The notes under the pieces: generated by a model
The model's input: only the letters and a program-made list of their open reading frames with translations
Databases searched by the model: none
Told to the model about the DNA's origin: nothing
Shown: positions 55,144-63,409 of the stretch, piece after piece
Numbering within the stretch: the first letter of the stretch is position 1
Layout: each line of letters begins with the position of its first letter
Translations under genes and position numbers: made by a program
Assembly (NCBI RefSeq): GCF_001719615.1
Contig: NZ_MDVX01000013.1
Span: 62,001 to 126,000 of the forward strand
Length of the DNA stretch: 64,000 bases
Direction: 5' to 3'
DNA from: Neptunicoccus sediminis
GTDB lineage: Bacteria; Pseudomonadota; Alphaproteobacteria; Rhodobacterales; Rhodobacteraceae

Positions 55144-56040
55144 TTAGCCCCGCATCGCCAGCTCTCTGATCCGGGCCACCAGTTGATCAAGCAGGCAAGA
55201 CTGCGCCAGAACCGGACTGCGCCACAGGGTCAGGTTCAACGCAAGCGGCACCTTTACCGGCAGAACCGGTACCAGTTCGCCCCGCGCCAGCAAAGGCGCC
55301 ACCAGCGTCTGATGCCCCATCAAGACCCCGCCCCCGTTCACCGCTTCGCGCACAGCCACACTATAGAGCGAATAACTTGGCCCCGTACCGCTGTAGCTCT
55401 GATCCGGAAACGCTGCCTGCGCCCAGCGTGTCCAGTCATCCGGCCAGAACTGGTCCGAAATATGGGGCAGCGCCATCAGGTCATCAAATCCGGTCACATC
55501 CTGCGCCAGCGCCGGCGCACACACCGGCAGCAGATGATCCGGCCCCGCCAGCAGGATCGCGCCCTCGTCTTCTGCGGCCGCGCCGAAGAATATGCTCAGA
55601 TCAAACGGCTCTCGCGCCAGATTGGGCGGCGTCTCCATTGCAGTGACGGAAATCCGCGCATCAGGAATAGCGCGGCGCAGTTCCGGCATCCATTCCGCCA
55701 GCAACAGTTGCGCGACACTGGGCAGGGTCGCAATATTCAGGCTCTTGGGCGCTGCCAGACTGCGCAACCGCTGGCTTGCCGCACTGATCCCGTCAAAGGC
55801 GGCGGTAAACTCCGGCAGCACCTGCTGCCCCAGAGACGACAGGCTGACCCCTTTGGCATGCCGCACAAACAGCGCCCCGCCGCACCATCCTTCCAAAGCC
55901 TTAACATGCTGTGCCACCGCCCCCGCCGAGACATTCAACTCTGCCGCGGCCTGTTTGAATCCCCCAAGACGCGCGGCGGATTCAAACGCCCGCAATGCGT
56001 TCAACGAGGGCAGTGAAGGTCGGGGAGGATTGACAGCCAT
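55144..56040 (-). CDS. LysR-family regulator (GcvA-like)
   Basis: 298 residues. N-terminal winged helix (SLNALRAFESAARLGGFKQA; LNVSAGAVAQHVKALEGWCG) and a C-terminal ligand domain about 90-295. The sequence DALPHISDQFWPDDWTRWAQA resembles the GcvA group. Divergent from an SHMT-like gene 101 bases away, the usual LysR arrangement, so that gene is the likely target. The effector is unknown; convergent with the OmpR-type gene. Confidence 0.9.
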   Translation of the reverse strand: MAVNPPRPSLPSLNALRAFESAARLGGFKQAAAELNVSAGAVAQHVKALEGWCGGALFVRHAKGVSLSSLGQQVLPEFTAAFDGISAASQRLRSLAAPKSLNIATLPSVAQLLLAEWMPELRRAIPDARISVTAMETPPNLAREPFDLSIFFGAAAEDEGAILLAGPDHLLPVCAPALAQDVTGFDDLMALPHISDQFWPDDWTRWAQAAFPDQSYSGTGPSYSLYSVAVREAVNGGGVLMGHQTLVAPLLARGELVPVLPVKVPLALNLTLWRSPVLAQSCLLDQLVARIRELAMRG

Positions 56041-56141
56041 GATGCAGACCCAGTTTTTCTAGGCCTATCCCATAGCAATTCTGATTTGTAAAGGAAAGCA
56101 ACGGATCCCATTCTGGCGAAAATACGAAACAGGATAGCGCC

Positions 56142-57467
56142 ATGACCGCATTGACCAACAGGCACTGGGTGCCCGACCACTCTGACACGCTGGTACAAAA
56201 GATCGCCACCCGCACCGCCACGAGCACTTCGGGCGATATAGCTGCGCGACTGAACACGCTGGCGACGGACAACCGGACGATCCACGAAACCGACTGCTTT
56301 AACCTTAACCCCGCAACCAATGTGATCAACCCCCGCGCCGCCGCCCTGCTTGGCAGCGGCATTGGCGAACGTCCTTCGCTTGGCTATCCGGGCGACAAAT
56401 ACGAAATGGGGCTAGAGGCGATAGAGGAGATCGAAGTGATCTGCGCCGAACTCGCCGCCGAGATTTTTCGCGCGAAATTCGCTGAAATCCGCGTGCCGTC
56501 GGGGGCCATCGCCAATCTTTACGCCTTCATGGCCACCTGCAAACCCGGCGATACTATCATCGCCCCGCCTGCCAGTATCGGCGGCCATGTCACCCACCAC
56601 GCGGCGGGCTGTGCCGGGCTTTACGGATTGAACGTGCGCCACGCGCCGGTAGATGCGGATGGCTACACCGTGGATCTTGACGGGTTGCGCAAACTGGCGC
56701 AGGACTGCCGCCCCAAGCTGATCACCATCGGCTGTTCGTTGAACCTCTTTCCCCATCCGGTCGCAGAAATCCGCGCCATCGCGGATGAGGTCGGGGCTAA
56801 ACTGCTGTTCGATGCGGCCCATCAGTGCGGCATCATCGCGGGGCAGGCCTGGCCCGATCCGCTGGAAGAGGGCGCACATCTGATGACCATGAGCACCTAT
56901 AAATCCTTGGGCGGACCAGCGGGCGGCCTGATCGTCAGCAACGATCCCGAACTGGCGGAAAAACTCGATGCCATCGCCTTTCCCGGTATGACAGCCAACT
57001 TCGATGCGTCAAAATCCGCCGCGCTCGCCATGTCGCTGCTGGACTGGCGCGACCACGGCAAAGCCTATGCCGCCCAGATGATCGCAGTGGCGCAAGCGCT
57101 GGCAAAGGCCCTGTCTGATCGGGACATTCCGGTGTTTCAGGCAAACAAGGGCGCTACCCGATCCCATCAATTCGCCATAGAAGCCGCAACCTTTGGCGGA
57201 GGCCAGACCGCCGCCAAAAAACTCCGCAAGGCCGGATTTCTGACCTGCGGCATCGGCCTGCCGATCGCGGAACTGGAAGGCGACCTTAACGGCCTGCGCA
57301 TCGGCACCCCCGAGATCGTCCGCTGGGGCGTCACGCCACAAGACACGCCCGAACTGGCCGACCTGCTCGCCCGTGCGCTTCACTCAAACGCACCGGATAC
57401 ACTCGCCCCCGAAACCAGAGCCTTACGCGCCCGCTTCACAAAACTCCATTTCGTGAACGTATCGTAA
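56142..57467 (+). CDS. Serine hydroxymethyltransferase-like PLP enzyme
   Basis: 441 residues of fold type I. SHMT-like layout: GERPSLGYPGDKYEMGLEAI, HVTHHAAGCAGLYGL, LLFDAAHQCGIIAGQAWPDP (PLP Asp) and the PLP lysine Lys254 in MTMSTYKSLGGPAGG. True GlyA has TTTTHKTLRGPRGG; here HK is YK and RGPR is GGPA, so the substrate is likely different. Divergent relatives act as 2-methylserine hydroxymethyltransferase or beta-hydroxyamino acid aldolases. The adjacent LysR gene argues for a catabolic, inducible role. Confidence 0.8.
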   Translation: MTALTNRHWVPDHSDTLVQKIATRTATSTSGDIAARLNTLATDNRTIHETDCFNLNPATNVINPRAAALLGSGIGERPSLGYPGDKYEMGLEAIEEIEVICAELAAEIFRAKFAEIRVPSGAIANLYAFMATCKPGDTIIAPPASIGGHVTHHAAGCAGLYGLNVRHAPVDADGYTVDLDGLRKLAQDCRPKLITIGCSLNLFPHPVAEIRAIADEVGAKLLFDAAHQCGIIAGQAWPDPLEEGAHLMTMSTYKSLGGPAGGLIVSNDPELAEKLDAIAFPGMTANFDASKSAALAMSLLDWRDHGKAYAAQMIAVAQALAKALSDRDIPVFQANKGATRSHQFAIEAATFGGGQTAAKKLRKAGFLTCGIGLPIAELEGDLNGLRIGTPEIVRWGVTPQDTPELADLLARALHSNAPDTLAPETRALRARFTKLHFVNVS

Positions 57468-57488
57468 CGCTGTTTCGCATCACACAGA

Positions 57489-57514
57489 TGCCCTTGCAGA
57501 TGTCTGCAAGGGCA
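57489..57514. terminator. Hairpin between convergent genes
   Basis: TGCCCTTGCAGA / TCTGCAAGGGCA, 12-bp perfect stem with a two-base loop, 21 bases after the SHMT-like stop and 17 before the end of the convergent gene. No T-run. Confidence 0.55.
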
Positions 57515-57530
57515 TCCGATCTGTCAGTCA

Positions 57531-57950
57531 TCAACAATTTGAATAACCATCACCATCCGCCGGATCAATCCGCAGATGGGTCACTCGACCGGGCGTGCCG
57601 CAAATCTGGATAAGCCAGACCTGATCGTAACCCTGCCACCCGCGTCCAAGCAATTGTTTGAGGTATCGGTCCACGCCACCCGCACGCACCAGTTCGGGAA
57701 TACGGGCCCGCATCGCACGATCACCGAAATAGGGATCGTACTCATCCCCGGACTGCCGCACGCCAAAGCGGTGAAAATTGGCGCGATCCTGCTGGACGAC
57801 CGCCCCGACATCCCTAAGCGGGACACCACGCGAGTTATAGAAATCCACCCTCGCGATATTGGCATAATAAGCGGCAAGGAAGGGTTCAGCGGCAGCGACC
57901 TGCGGCATCGCCAAAGCCAGCGCCAGTAGGACATATCTAAACTTAATCAT
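57531..57950 (-). CDS. Small secreted hypothetical protein
   Basis: 139 residues. Sec signal peptide MIKFRYVLLALALAMPQVAA with cleavage near AEP. The mature part has DPYFGDRAMRARIPELVR and a C-terminal GTPGRVTHLRIDPADGDG with two Cys (ICGT and the terminal Cys) that could pair. No family recognised. ATG 57950 has AGGAG upstream and gives the signal; a longer frame to 57977 lacks this. Monocistronic, periplasmic or exported. Confidence 0.75.
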   Translation of the reverse strand: MIKFRYVLLALALAMPQVAAAEPFLAAYYANIARVDFYNSRGVPLRDVGAVVQQDRANFHRFGVRQSGDEYDPYFGDRAMRARIPELVRAGGVDRYLKQLLGRGWQGYDQVWLIQICGTPGRVTHLRIDPADGDGYSNC

Positions 57951-58039
57951 GATTAAACGCTCCTGTATAAAATACACAGAGCATAACCTATTTTCAGTTT
58001 TTAAGGAAATGCGCGGGGGACACTGGCCCGCCCCCCTGC

Positions 58040-58061
58040 TTCAATGTTCCAAAAATACTCA
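58040..58061 (-). repeat. Dispersed 3'-end motif, copy 4
   Basis: TTCAATGTTCC, A, AAAATACTCA on the plus strand, 21 bases past the stop of the minus-strand formate dehydrogenase gene. Identical to copy 1 in this segment. Confidence 0.8.
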
Positions 58062-58082
58062 ATCCAGCCGCCGCGCAGCAGA

Positions 58083-60863
58083 TCACTCCGCTGCGATGGC
58101 GTCTTCCGCTTTCTCCACCCGCACGGCCGAGAATTTGAACTCGGGAATTTTGCCATAGGGATCAAGCGCGGAGTTTGTCAGGATATTCGCCGCCGCCTCT
58201 ACATAGGCAAAGGGCAGGAACACCATATCCTCGGCCACAGCGCGGTCGGCGCGGGCCATTGTGACGATCGTGCCCCTTTTGGTGGTCAGACGGATCATGC
58301 CACCCGGCTCTACCCCCATTTTGCGCAGGGTTTTGGGATGCAGAGAGCAGTTCGCTTCCGGCTCCACCGCATCCAGAACCGATGCACGGCGGGTCATGGA
58401 ACCGGTGTGCCAGTGTTCCAACTGCCGGCCGGTGGTCAGGATCATCGGGTATTCCGCATCTGGCACATCATCGGGCGGAATGATGCTGGCAGGGGTAAAT
58501 TTCGCGCGACCTTCGGGGCGCGGGAAACCGTCGCCAAAAACAATCGCCTGCCCCGGATCGGTGGGGGACAGGGACGGATAGGTCACCGCCTCGTTCTCGA
58601 GACGCTCCCATGTGATGTTGTCGAGCGAGGCCATGCCCATCTTCATCTCGGCAAAAATCTCGCGCGGGTGGGTGTAGGTCCAGTCCAGCCCCAGCCGTTG
58701 CGCCAGTTCTGTGGTGATGGCCCAATCCTCGCGTGCTTCCCCGGGAAGCGGCAAAGCAGGCCGGCCCATCTGCACCTGACGATTGGTATTGGTTACTGTG
58801 CCGGTCTTTTCCGCAAAAGCACTGGCGGGCAGGATCACATCTGCATAGTTCGCGGTTTCGGTCAGGAAAATATCCTGCACCACCAGATGCTCCAGCTTGG
58901 CGAGCGCGTCGCGGGCATGTTCCACATCCGGATCGGACATGGCGGGGTTTTCCCCCAGAATATACATGCCGTGAATGTCACCGGCGTGGATCGCATCCAT
59001 GATTTCCACCACGGTCAGGCCCTTTTCAGCGCCGAAATCAACGTCAGAATTCCAGATTTCGTTAAAAGCAGAGCGCACGCCGTCCTCGCCAACGGGCTGG
59101 TAATCCGGCAGGAACATCGGAATCATCCCCGCGTCGGAGGCCCCTTGCACGTTGTTTTGCCCGCGCAGGGGATGCAGGCCGGAACCCGGCCGTCCCACCT
59201 GCCCTGTCATCAGCGCAAGCGAGATCAGGCAGCGGGAATTGTCCGTACCGTGTATATGCTGGGAAATCCCCATGCCCCAGAAAATCATCCCCGCTTTGGC
59301 ACCGGCAAACAGCCGCGCCACTTCTTTCAGTTCCTCGGCCTCTACGCCGCAGAGTTCTGCCATTTTCTCTGGTGGAAAGTCCTTGAGATGGGCCTTTTGC
59401 GCCTCCCAGTTCTCGGTATAGGCGGCGATATACTGTTTGTCGTAAAGCTCTTCCTCTACGATGGTGTGCATGATCGCGTTCAGCATGGCCACATCGGTGC
59501 CCGGACGGAATTTAAGCCGATGGGTCGCGTATTTGCCAAGCCCCACACCGCGCGGGTCCATCACGATCAGCTTGCCGCCCCGTTTGGTGAACTGTTTGAA
59601 ATAAGTGGCCGCTACGGGATGGTTTTCAATCGGGTTGGCCCCGATCACAATCGCCACATCTGCGTTCTCGATCTCGTTAAAGGTGGCCGATACCGCGCCA
59701 GACCCAACGTTTTCCATCAGCGCGGCCACACTGGAGGCATGACACAGCCGCGTACAGTGATCGACGTTGTTGTGGCCAAAGCCCTGACGGATCAGTTTCT
59801 GGAACAGATAGGCTTCCTCGTTTGAACATTTCGCAGAACCGAAACCGGCAATGGATTTGCCGCCTTTTTCGTCCCGCAGCTTTGCCAGCCCGCCCGCAGC
59901 GACGGTCATGGCTTCTTCCCATGTGGCCTCGCGGAAGAAATCGAACATGGAATCGGGATGCACGTTCAACCCCTTCGGCGGCGCATCCTCGCGCCGGATC
60001 AGGGGTTTGGTCAGACGGTGTTCGTGATGGATGTAATCAAACCCGAAACGCCCCTTCACACATAGCCGCCCTTCATTGGCAGGGCCGTCAATCCCGTCCA
60101 CCCAAGCGACCTTGTCGTCCTTGATTTTCAGACTGATCTGGCAGCCGACACCACAGAAGGGGCAGACCGATTTCACTTCACGATCAAAATCCTGACTGTC
60201 CCCGACCTGCTGCGCATCCACCGCCGTGGCGGGCATCAGCGCACCTGTCGGACAGGCTTGCACGCATTCCCCGCAGGCGACACAAGTGCTGTCCCCCATC
60301 GGATCGTTCATATCAAAAACGATCTGGCTGTCGTGACCGCGCCCCGCCATGCCGATCACATCGTTTACCTGCACTTCACGGCAGGCCCGCACACACAGGT
60401 TGCACTGGATGCAGGCGTCCAGATTGACCCGCATCGCAACATGGCTGTCGTCCAGCAGCGGAATCCGGTCCGGTTCAAGCGCGGGAAAGCGGCTCTCGCT
60501 GACGTTCTGAAGATCGGCCATATCCCAGAAATGGGAGGATTTGTCATGGGCTATCTCGCGCTCCGGCTGATCCGCCATCAGCATCTCGATCACCATTTTG
60601 CGGGCGGAACTGGCCCGCGCGGATTGGGATTTGACCACCATGCCTTCAGCGGGTTTGCGGATACAAGAGGCCACAAGCGTGCGTTCGCCATCCACTTCCA
60701 CCATACAGGCGCGGCAGTTGCCATCCGCGCGATAGCCTTTTTCACCGGAGTGACAGAGATGGGGGATCGTGGTCCCTTCCCGCTTTGCCACCTCCCAGAT
60801 TGTTTCATCCGGCGCAGCCAGAACCACCTGACCGTCAAGGGTGAATTCAATTGCATCTGCCAT
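58083..60863 (-). CDS. fdhA: Formate dehydrogenase alpha subunit (molybdopterin, stand-alone)
   Basis: 926 residues. N-terminal [2Fe-2S] domain (Cys37, Cys50, Cys53, Cys67). The next segment aligns with the His-Cys3 [4Fe-4S] site of FdsA/NuoG proteins, but here reads HDKSSHFW (106-113) with no cysteines. Two [4Fe-4S] sites follow (Cys151/154/157/161; Cys194/197/200/204), then the cluster next to the molybdenum site (Cys234/237/241/268) and the catalytic Cys374-His375 in HCTRLCHASSV, a cysteine rather than selenocysteine enzyme. No export signal, so cytosolic. FdsB, FdsG and FdsD, the NAD-linked partners, are not adjacent; the electron acceptor is unknown. GGAG precedes the ATG. Confidence 0.88.
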   Translation of the reverse strand: MADAIEFTLDGQVVLAAPDETIWEVAKREGTTIPHLCHSGEKGYRADGNCRACMVEVDGERTLVASCIRKPAEGMVVKSQSARASSARKMVIEMLMADQPEREIAHDKSSHFWDMADLQNVSESRFPALEPDRIPLLDDSHVAMRVNLDACIQCNLCVRACREVQVNDVIGMAGRGHDSQIVFDMNDPMGDSTCVACGECVQACPTGALMPATAVDAQQVGDSQDFDREVKSVCPFCGVGCQISLKIKDDKVAWVDGIDGPANEGRLCVKGRFGFDYIHHEHRLTKPLIRREDAPPKGLNVHPDSMFDFFREATWEEAMTVAAGGLAKLRDEKGGKSIAGFGSAKCSNEEAYLFQKLIRQGFGHNNVDHCTRLCHASSVAALMENVGSGAVSATFNEIENADVAIVIGANPIENHPVAATYFKQFTKRGGKLIVMDPRGVGLGKYATHRLKFRPGTDVAMLNAIMHTIVEEELYDKQYIAAYTENWEAQKAHLKDFPPEKMAELCGVEAEELKEVARLFAGAKAGMIFWGMGISQHIHGTDNSRCLISLALMTGQVGRPGSGLHPLRGQNNVQGASDAGMIPMFLPDYQPVGEDGVRSAFNEIWNSDVDFGAEKGLTVVEIMDAIHAGDIHGMYILGENPAMSDPDVEHARDALAKLEHLVVQDIFLTETANYADVILPASAFAEKTGTVTNTNRQVQMGRPALPLPGEAREDWAITTELAQRLGLDWTYTHPREIFAEMKMGMASLDNITWERLENEAVTYPSLSPTDPGQAIVFGDGFPRPEGRAKFTPASIIPPDDVPDAEYPMILTTGRQLEHWHTGSMTRRASVLDAVEPEANCSLHPKTLRKMGVEPGGMIRLTTKRGTIVTMARADRAVAEDMVFLPFAYVEAAANILTNSALDPYGKIPEFKFSAVRVEKAEDAIAAE

Positions 60864-61047
60864 GACAAAGACTCCGGGATATTATTCGTTTGACGCAGTT
60901 AGACCATAAGCCGCGAGAGTCGCAAAGTGTAGAACCGACCAATATTCTTCGGTTTACGCGCAAAATCCCGTTGCGGTTTGTGCTGGATGCCCTTGCGCAA
61001 ATGGGCCAGTCTCTGAAGATTGCATCAAAACAGGAAAGGCGCGTTTT
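60864..61047. other. Divergent intergenic region
   Basis: 184 bases between fdhA (minus) and the saccharopine-dehydrogenase-like gene (plus). Both promoters must lie here; I see no confident box and no FNR-type site. Confidence 0.4.
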
Positions 61048-62121
61048 ATGGTACATCTCTGGGTCCGCGCGGAACAACGCCCCGCCGAACAGCGGGTGGG
61101 CATCACCCCTGAAGGCGTCAGCGCCCTGTTGAATGCAGGTTTCAAAGTCACGGTCGAAGACTCCGCCGCCCGCGCCATCCCGATCAGCGCATACCAAACC
61201 ACCGGCTGTGACATTGCCGCCGCCGGAAGCTGGCAAACTGCGCCCGACGATGTAATCGTGTTCGGGCTGAAGGAACTGGACCCGAACGGGCCGGACCTGC
61301 GCCACCGGCATATCATGTTCGGCCATGCCTATAAGGGGCAGGCAGACGGGCCGGACCTGCTGCGCCGGTTCAAAAACGGTGGTGGGGCGCTTTATGATCT
61401 GGAGTATCTGACCGAGCCTTCGGGCCGGCGTGTTGCGGCCTTTGGCTATTGGGCCGGATTTGCAGGCGCTGCGGTCGGATTGAAGGTCTGGGCGGCGCAA
61501 CAGGCAGGCGCTGCCCCCGGACCTGATCGTATCGGGGTTTATGCGGGCCGCGATGCCCTGCTTGCGGAATTGCAACGGGAACTGGATCACGCAATGTCCG
61601 GCGGGGCCAGCCAGCCTGATATGATTGTTATTGGCGCGCTCGGACGGGTGGGCAGCGGTGCCTGTGATCTGGCGGCAGCCCTTGGCCTGCCTGTGACGAA
61701 ATGGGATATGGCGGAAACCGCCTCTGGCGGCCCTTTCCCCGAAATCCTTAACCATAGCCTGTTTGTAAACTGCATTCTTGCCAGTCCGGATGTTCCGGTA
61801 TTCGTCCCGAAAACCGCCCCTGATGAGCCGCGCAAGCTGAGTGTGATTGCCGATGTCAGTTGCGATCCGAGCTCGCCATACAATCCGATCCCGGTTTACA
61901 GTGAATCCTCTACGTTTGACGCGCCGGTTACACGGGTGACACAAGGCCCGCCGCCGCTGGATGTGACCGCAATCGACAACCTGCCGTCCATGCTGCCAGT
62001 GGAAAGCTCAACAGATTACGCCGCCCAGCTCTTGCCGTCGCTTCTAAGCCTTAACAGCACAGACAACGGCGTCTGGGCCCGCGCGAGGCAGCTGTTCGAC
62101 ACCCATGTCGCGCAGGTCTAA
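61048..62121 (+). CDS. Saccharopine dehydrogenase (lysine-forming)-like protein
   Basis: 357 residues. Start of the alanine dehydrogenase/saccharopine dehydrogenase fold: HLWVRAEQRPAEQRVGITPE, GGALYDLEYLTEPSGRRVAA, FGYWAGFAGAAVGLKVWAAQ and the Rossmann-type IVIGALGRVGSGACDLAAAL. Resembles fungal Lys1 and its bacterial relatives; roseobacters usually make lysine by the diaminopimelate route, so a degradative or other role is possible. Its stop overlaps the convergent SDR stop by four bases. Confidence 0.85.
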   Translation: MVHLWVRAEQRPAEQRVGITPEGVSALLNAGFKVTVEDSAARAIPISAYQTTGCDIAAAGSWQTAPDDVIVFGLKELDPNGPDLRHRHIMFGHAYKGQADGPDLLRRFKNGGGALYDLEYLTEPSGRRVAAFGYWAGFAGAAVGLKVWAAQQAGAAPGPDRIGVYAGRDALLAELQRELDHAMSGGASQPDMIVIGALGRVGSGACDLAAALGLPVTKWDMAETASGGPFPEILNHSLFVNCILASPDVPVFVPKTAPDEPRKLSVIADVSCDPSSPYNPIPVYSESSTFDAPVTRVTQGPPPLDVTAIDNLPSMLPVESSTDYAAQLLPSLLSLNSTDNGVWARARQLFDTHVAQV

Positions 62122-62852
62122 CCCTTGCCAAACAGCCGGTAATAAAGCGTTGCAGGCAGAAAGTTTGCGCCGCGAAACAGCCATGAAAACACCCTTGGAA
62201 AGTTGGTCTGGAACCGGCGCGACTGCATGGCCGCGACCACATGATCAGCGGCCTGTTCCGGTCCCATCACGAAGGGCATCTTAAAGTCGTTCTTGTCAGT
62301 CAGGCGCGTCTTGATAAAGCCCGGATTAACCAGTTGCACATGCACATTCGTCCTGACGGTCTCGGCGTGAATATCCTCTGCCAGATGCATCACAGCAGCC
62401 TTGCTTGCCCCGTAGCCGATGGCACCGGGAAGGCCGCGAAACCCCGACAGGCTGCCGATCAAGACCACATGGCCGCGATCCTGCGCGATCATCTGTGGCA
62501 CCACCGCCCCCATCACCCGCGCAGCCCCCGTGAAATTTATGTCACACATGGCCTCAACCGCTTCACTGTCCCACTCCGACGCCTCCATCGGCCAGTACAC
62601 GCCAGCCAGAAACACCACCCCGTCGAGCGGACCGATTTCACCTGCAACCCTGCGCACTTCGTCCAGATTGCGCACATCGAGCGGATGAACCGTAGACGGG
62701 GACGGCAAGCTGTCAGACAGGTCTCTCAGACGATCCTCGCTGCGGGCGCTCAGGGCCAGTTCAACGCCCAGCGCCGAGAGTTTCTGCGCCACAGCGCGGC
62801 CCAGACCTTCCGAAGCGCCAACCAGCCAGTACCGTTTTCCCGCCTCCATCAC
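62118..62852 (-). CDS. SDR-family oxidoreductase
   Basis: 244 residues. Rossmann motif VGASEGLGRAVAQKL near the N-terminus, NxG-like segment around VVFLAGVYW, catalytic Ser in LIGSLSGFRG and YGASKAA (YxxxK). Cytosolic NAD(P)-dependent dehydrogenase of unknown substrate. ATGA overlap with the DUF3833 gene; with the MFS gene it forms a three-gene operon. Confidence 0.9.
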   Translation of the reverse strand: MMEAGKRYWLVGASEGLGRAVAQKLSALGVELALSARSEDRLRDLSDSLPSPSTVHPLDVRNLDEVRRVAGEIGPLDGVVFLAGVYWPMEASEWDSEAVEAMCDINFTGAARVMGAVVPQMIAQDRGHVVLIGSLSGFRGLPGAIGYGASKAAVMHLAEDIHAETVRTNVHVQLVNPGFIKTRLTDKNDFKMPFVMGPEQAADHVVAAMQSRRFQTNFPRVFSWLFRGANFLPATLYYRLFGKG

Positions 62853-63409
62853 ACAGGCTCCGGCCGGATGGTGGCCACCAGCTCGGCCACCTTGATGCCA
62901 AACTTGCGCATCTGGCTGCGGTTCACCAGTGATCCATTGTCCAGCAGATAGATCCAGTCAGTCACATCCAGCACATGGCCACCGGCGCTCTCGGTCAGTT
63001 TTATGCGGTATTTCAACCGGATAGCAGAGCCCATCTGCACGCCCTCTCCGGTGCCGATCACGTCCGGTGCTGTCGCCTTGAAAGTGCCGTCATTGCCACT
63101 GGTCAAAGTCCATTCCCGCCGCTGTTTCATGCCGCTGTCATAACAGAAATCCTCAACCAACGTACCGCTATGACCCTCCCAACTTCCGTGCATCCGCGCG
63201 GTGAAACGGGACGACACGCGCCCCAGTGGACCGTATAGCACCCCGTCACAGTGCATAGGGCCGTTCAGATGGCGGCGGATGTCAAATTCCGGCCCCCCTT
63301 CCGCGTAATCCTGTGGCCGCTGCGCTGTAAATCCGGCAAAGCGCTGTTTCAGCCAGAACAGCCCCAGCACAGAGGCAGCGCCGAGGGCGAAAAGGACCAG
63401 ATCAGACAT
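62849..63409 (-). CDS. DUF3833 family protein
   Basis: 186 residues. One N-terminal membrane segment (LVLFALGAASVLGLFWL) and a lipocalin-like body: GPMHCDGVLYGPLGRVSSRF, GTLVEDFCYDSGMKQRREW, DWIYLLDNGSLVNRSQMRKFG. Family function unknown; relatives are linked to photo-oxidative stress and unusual fatty acid genes. Overlaps the MFS gene by eight bases and the SDR gene by four. Confidence 0.85.
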   Translation of the reverse strand: MSDLVLFALGAASVLGLFWLKQRFAGFTAQRPQDYAEGGPEFDIRRHLNGPMHCDGVLYGPLGRVSSRFTARMHGSWEGHSGTLVEDFCYDSGMKQRREWTLTSGNDGTFKATAPDVIGTGEGVQMGSAIRLKYRIKLTESAGGHVLDVTDWIYLLDNGSLVNRSQMRKFGIKVAELVATIRPEPV

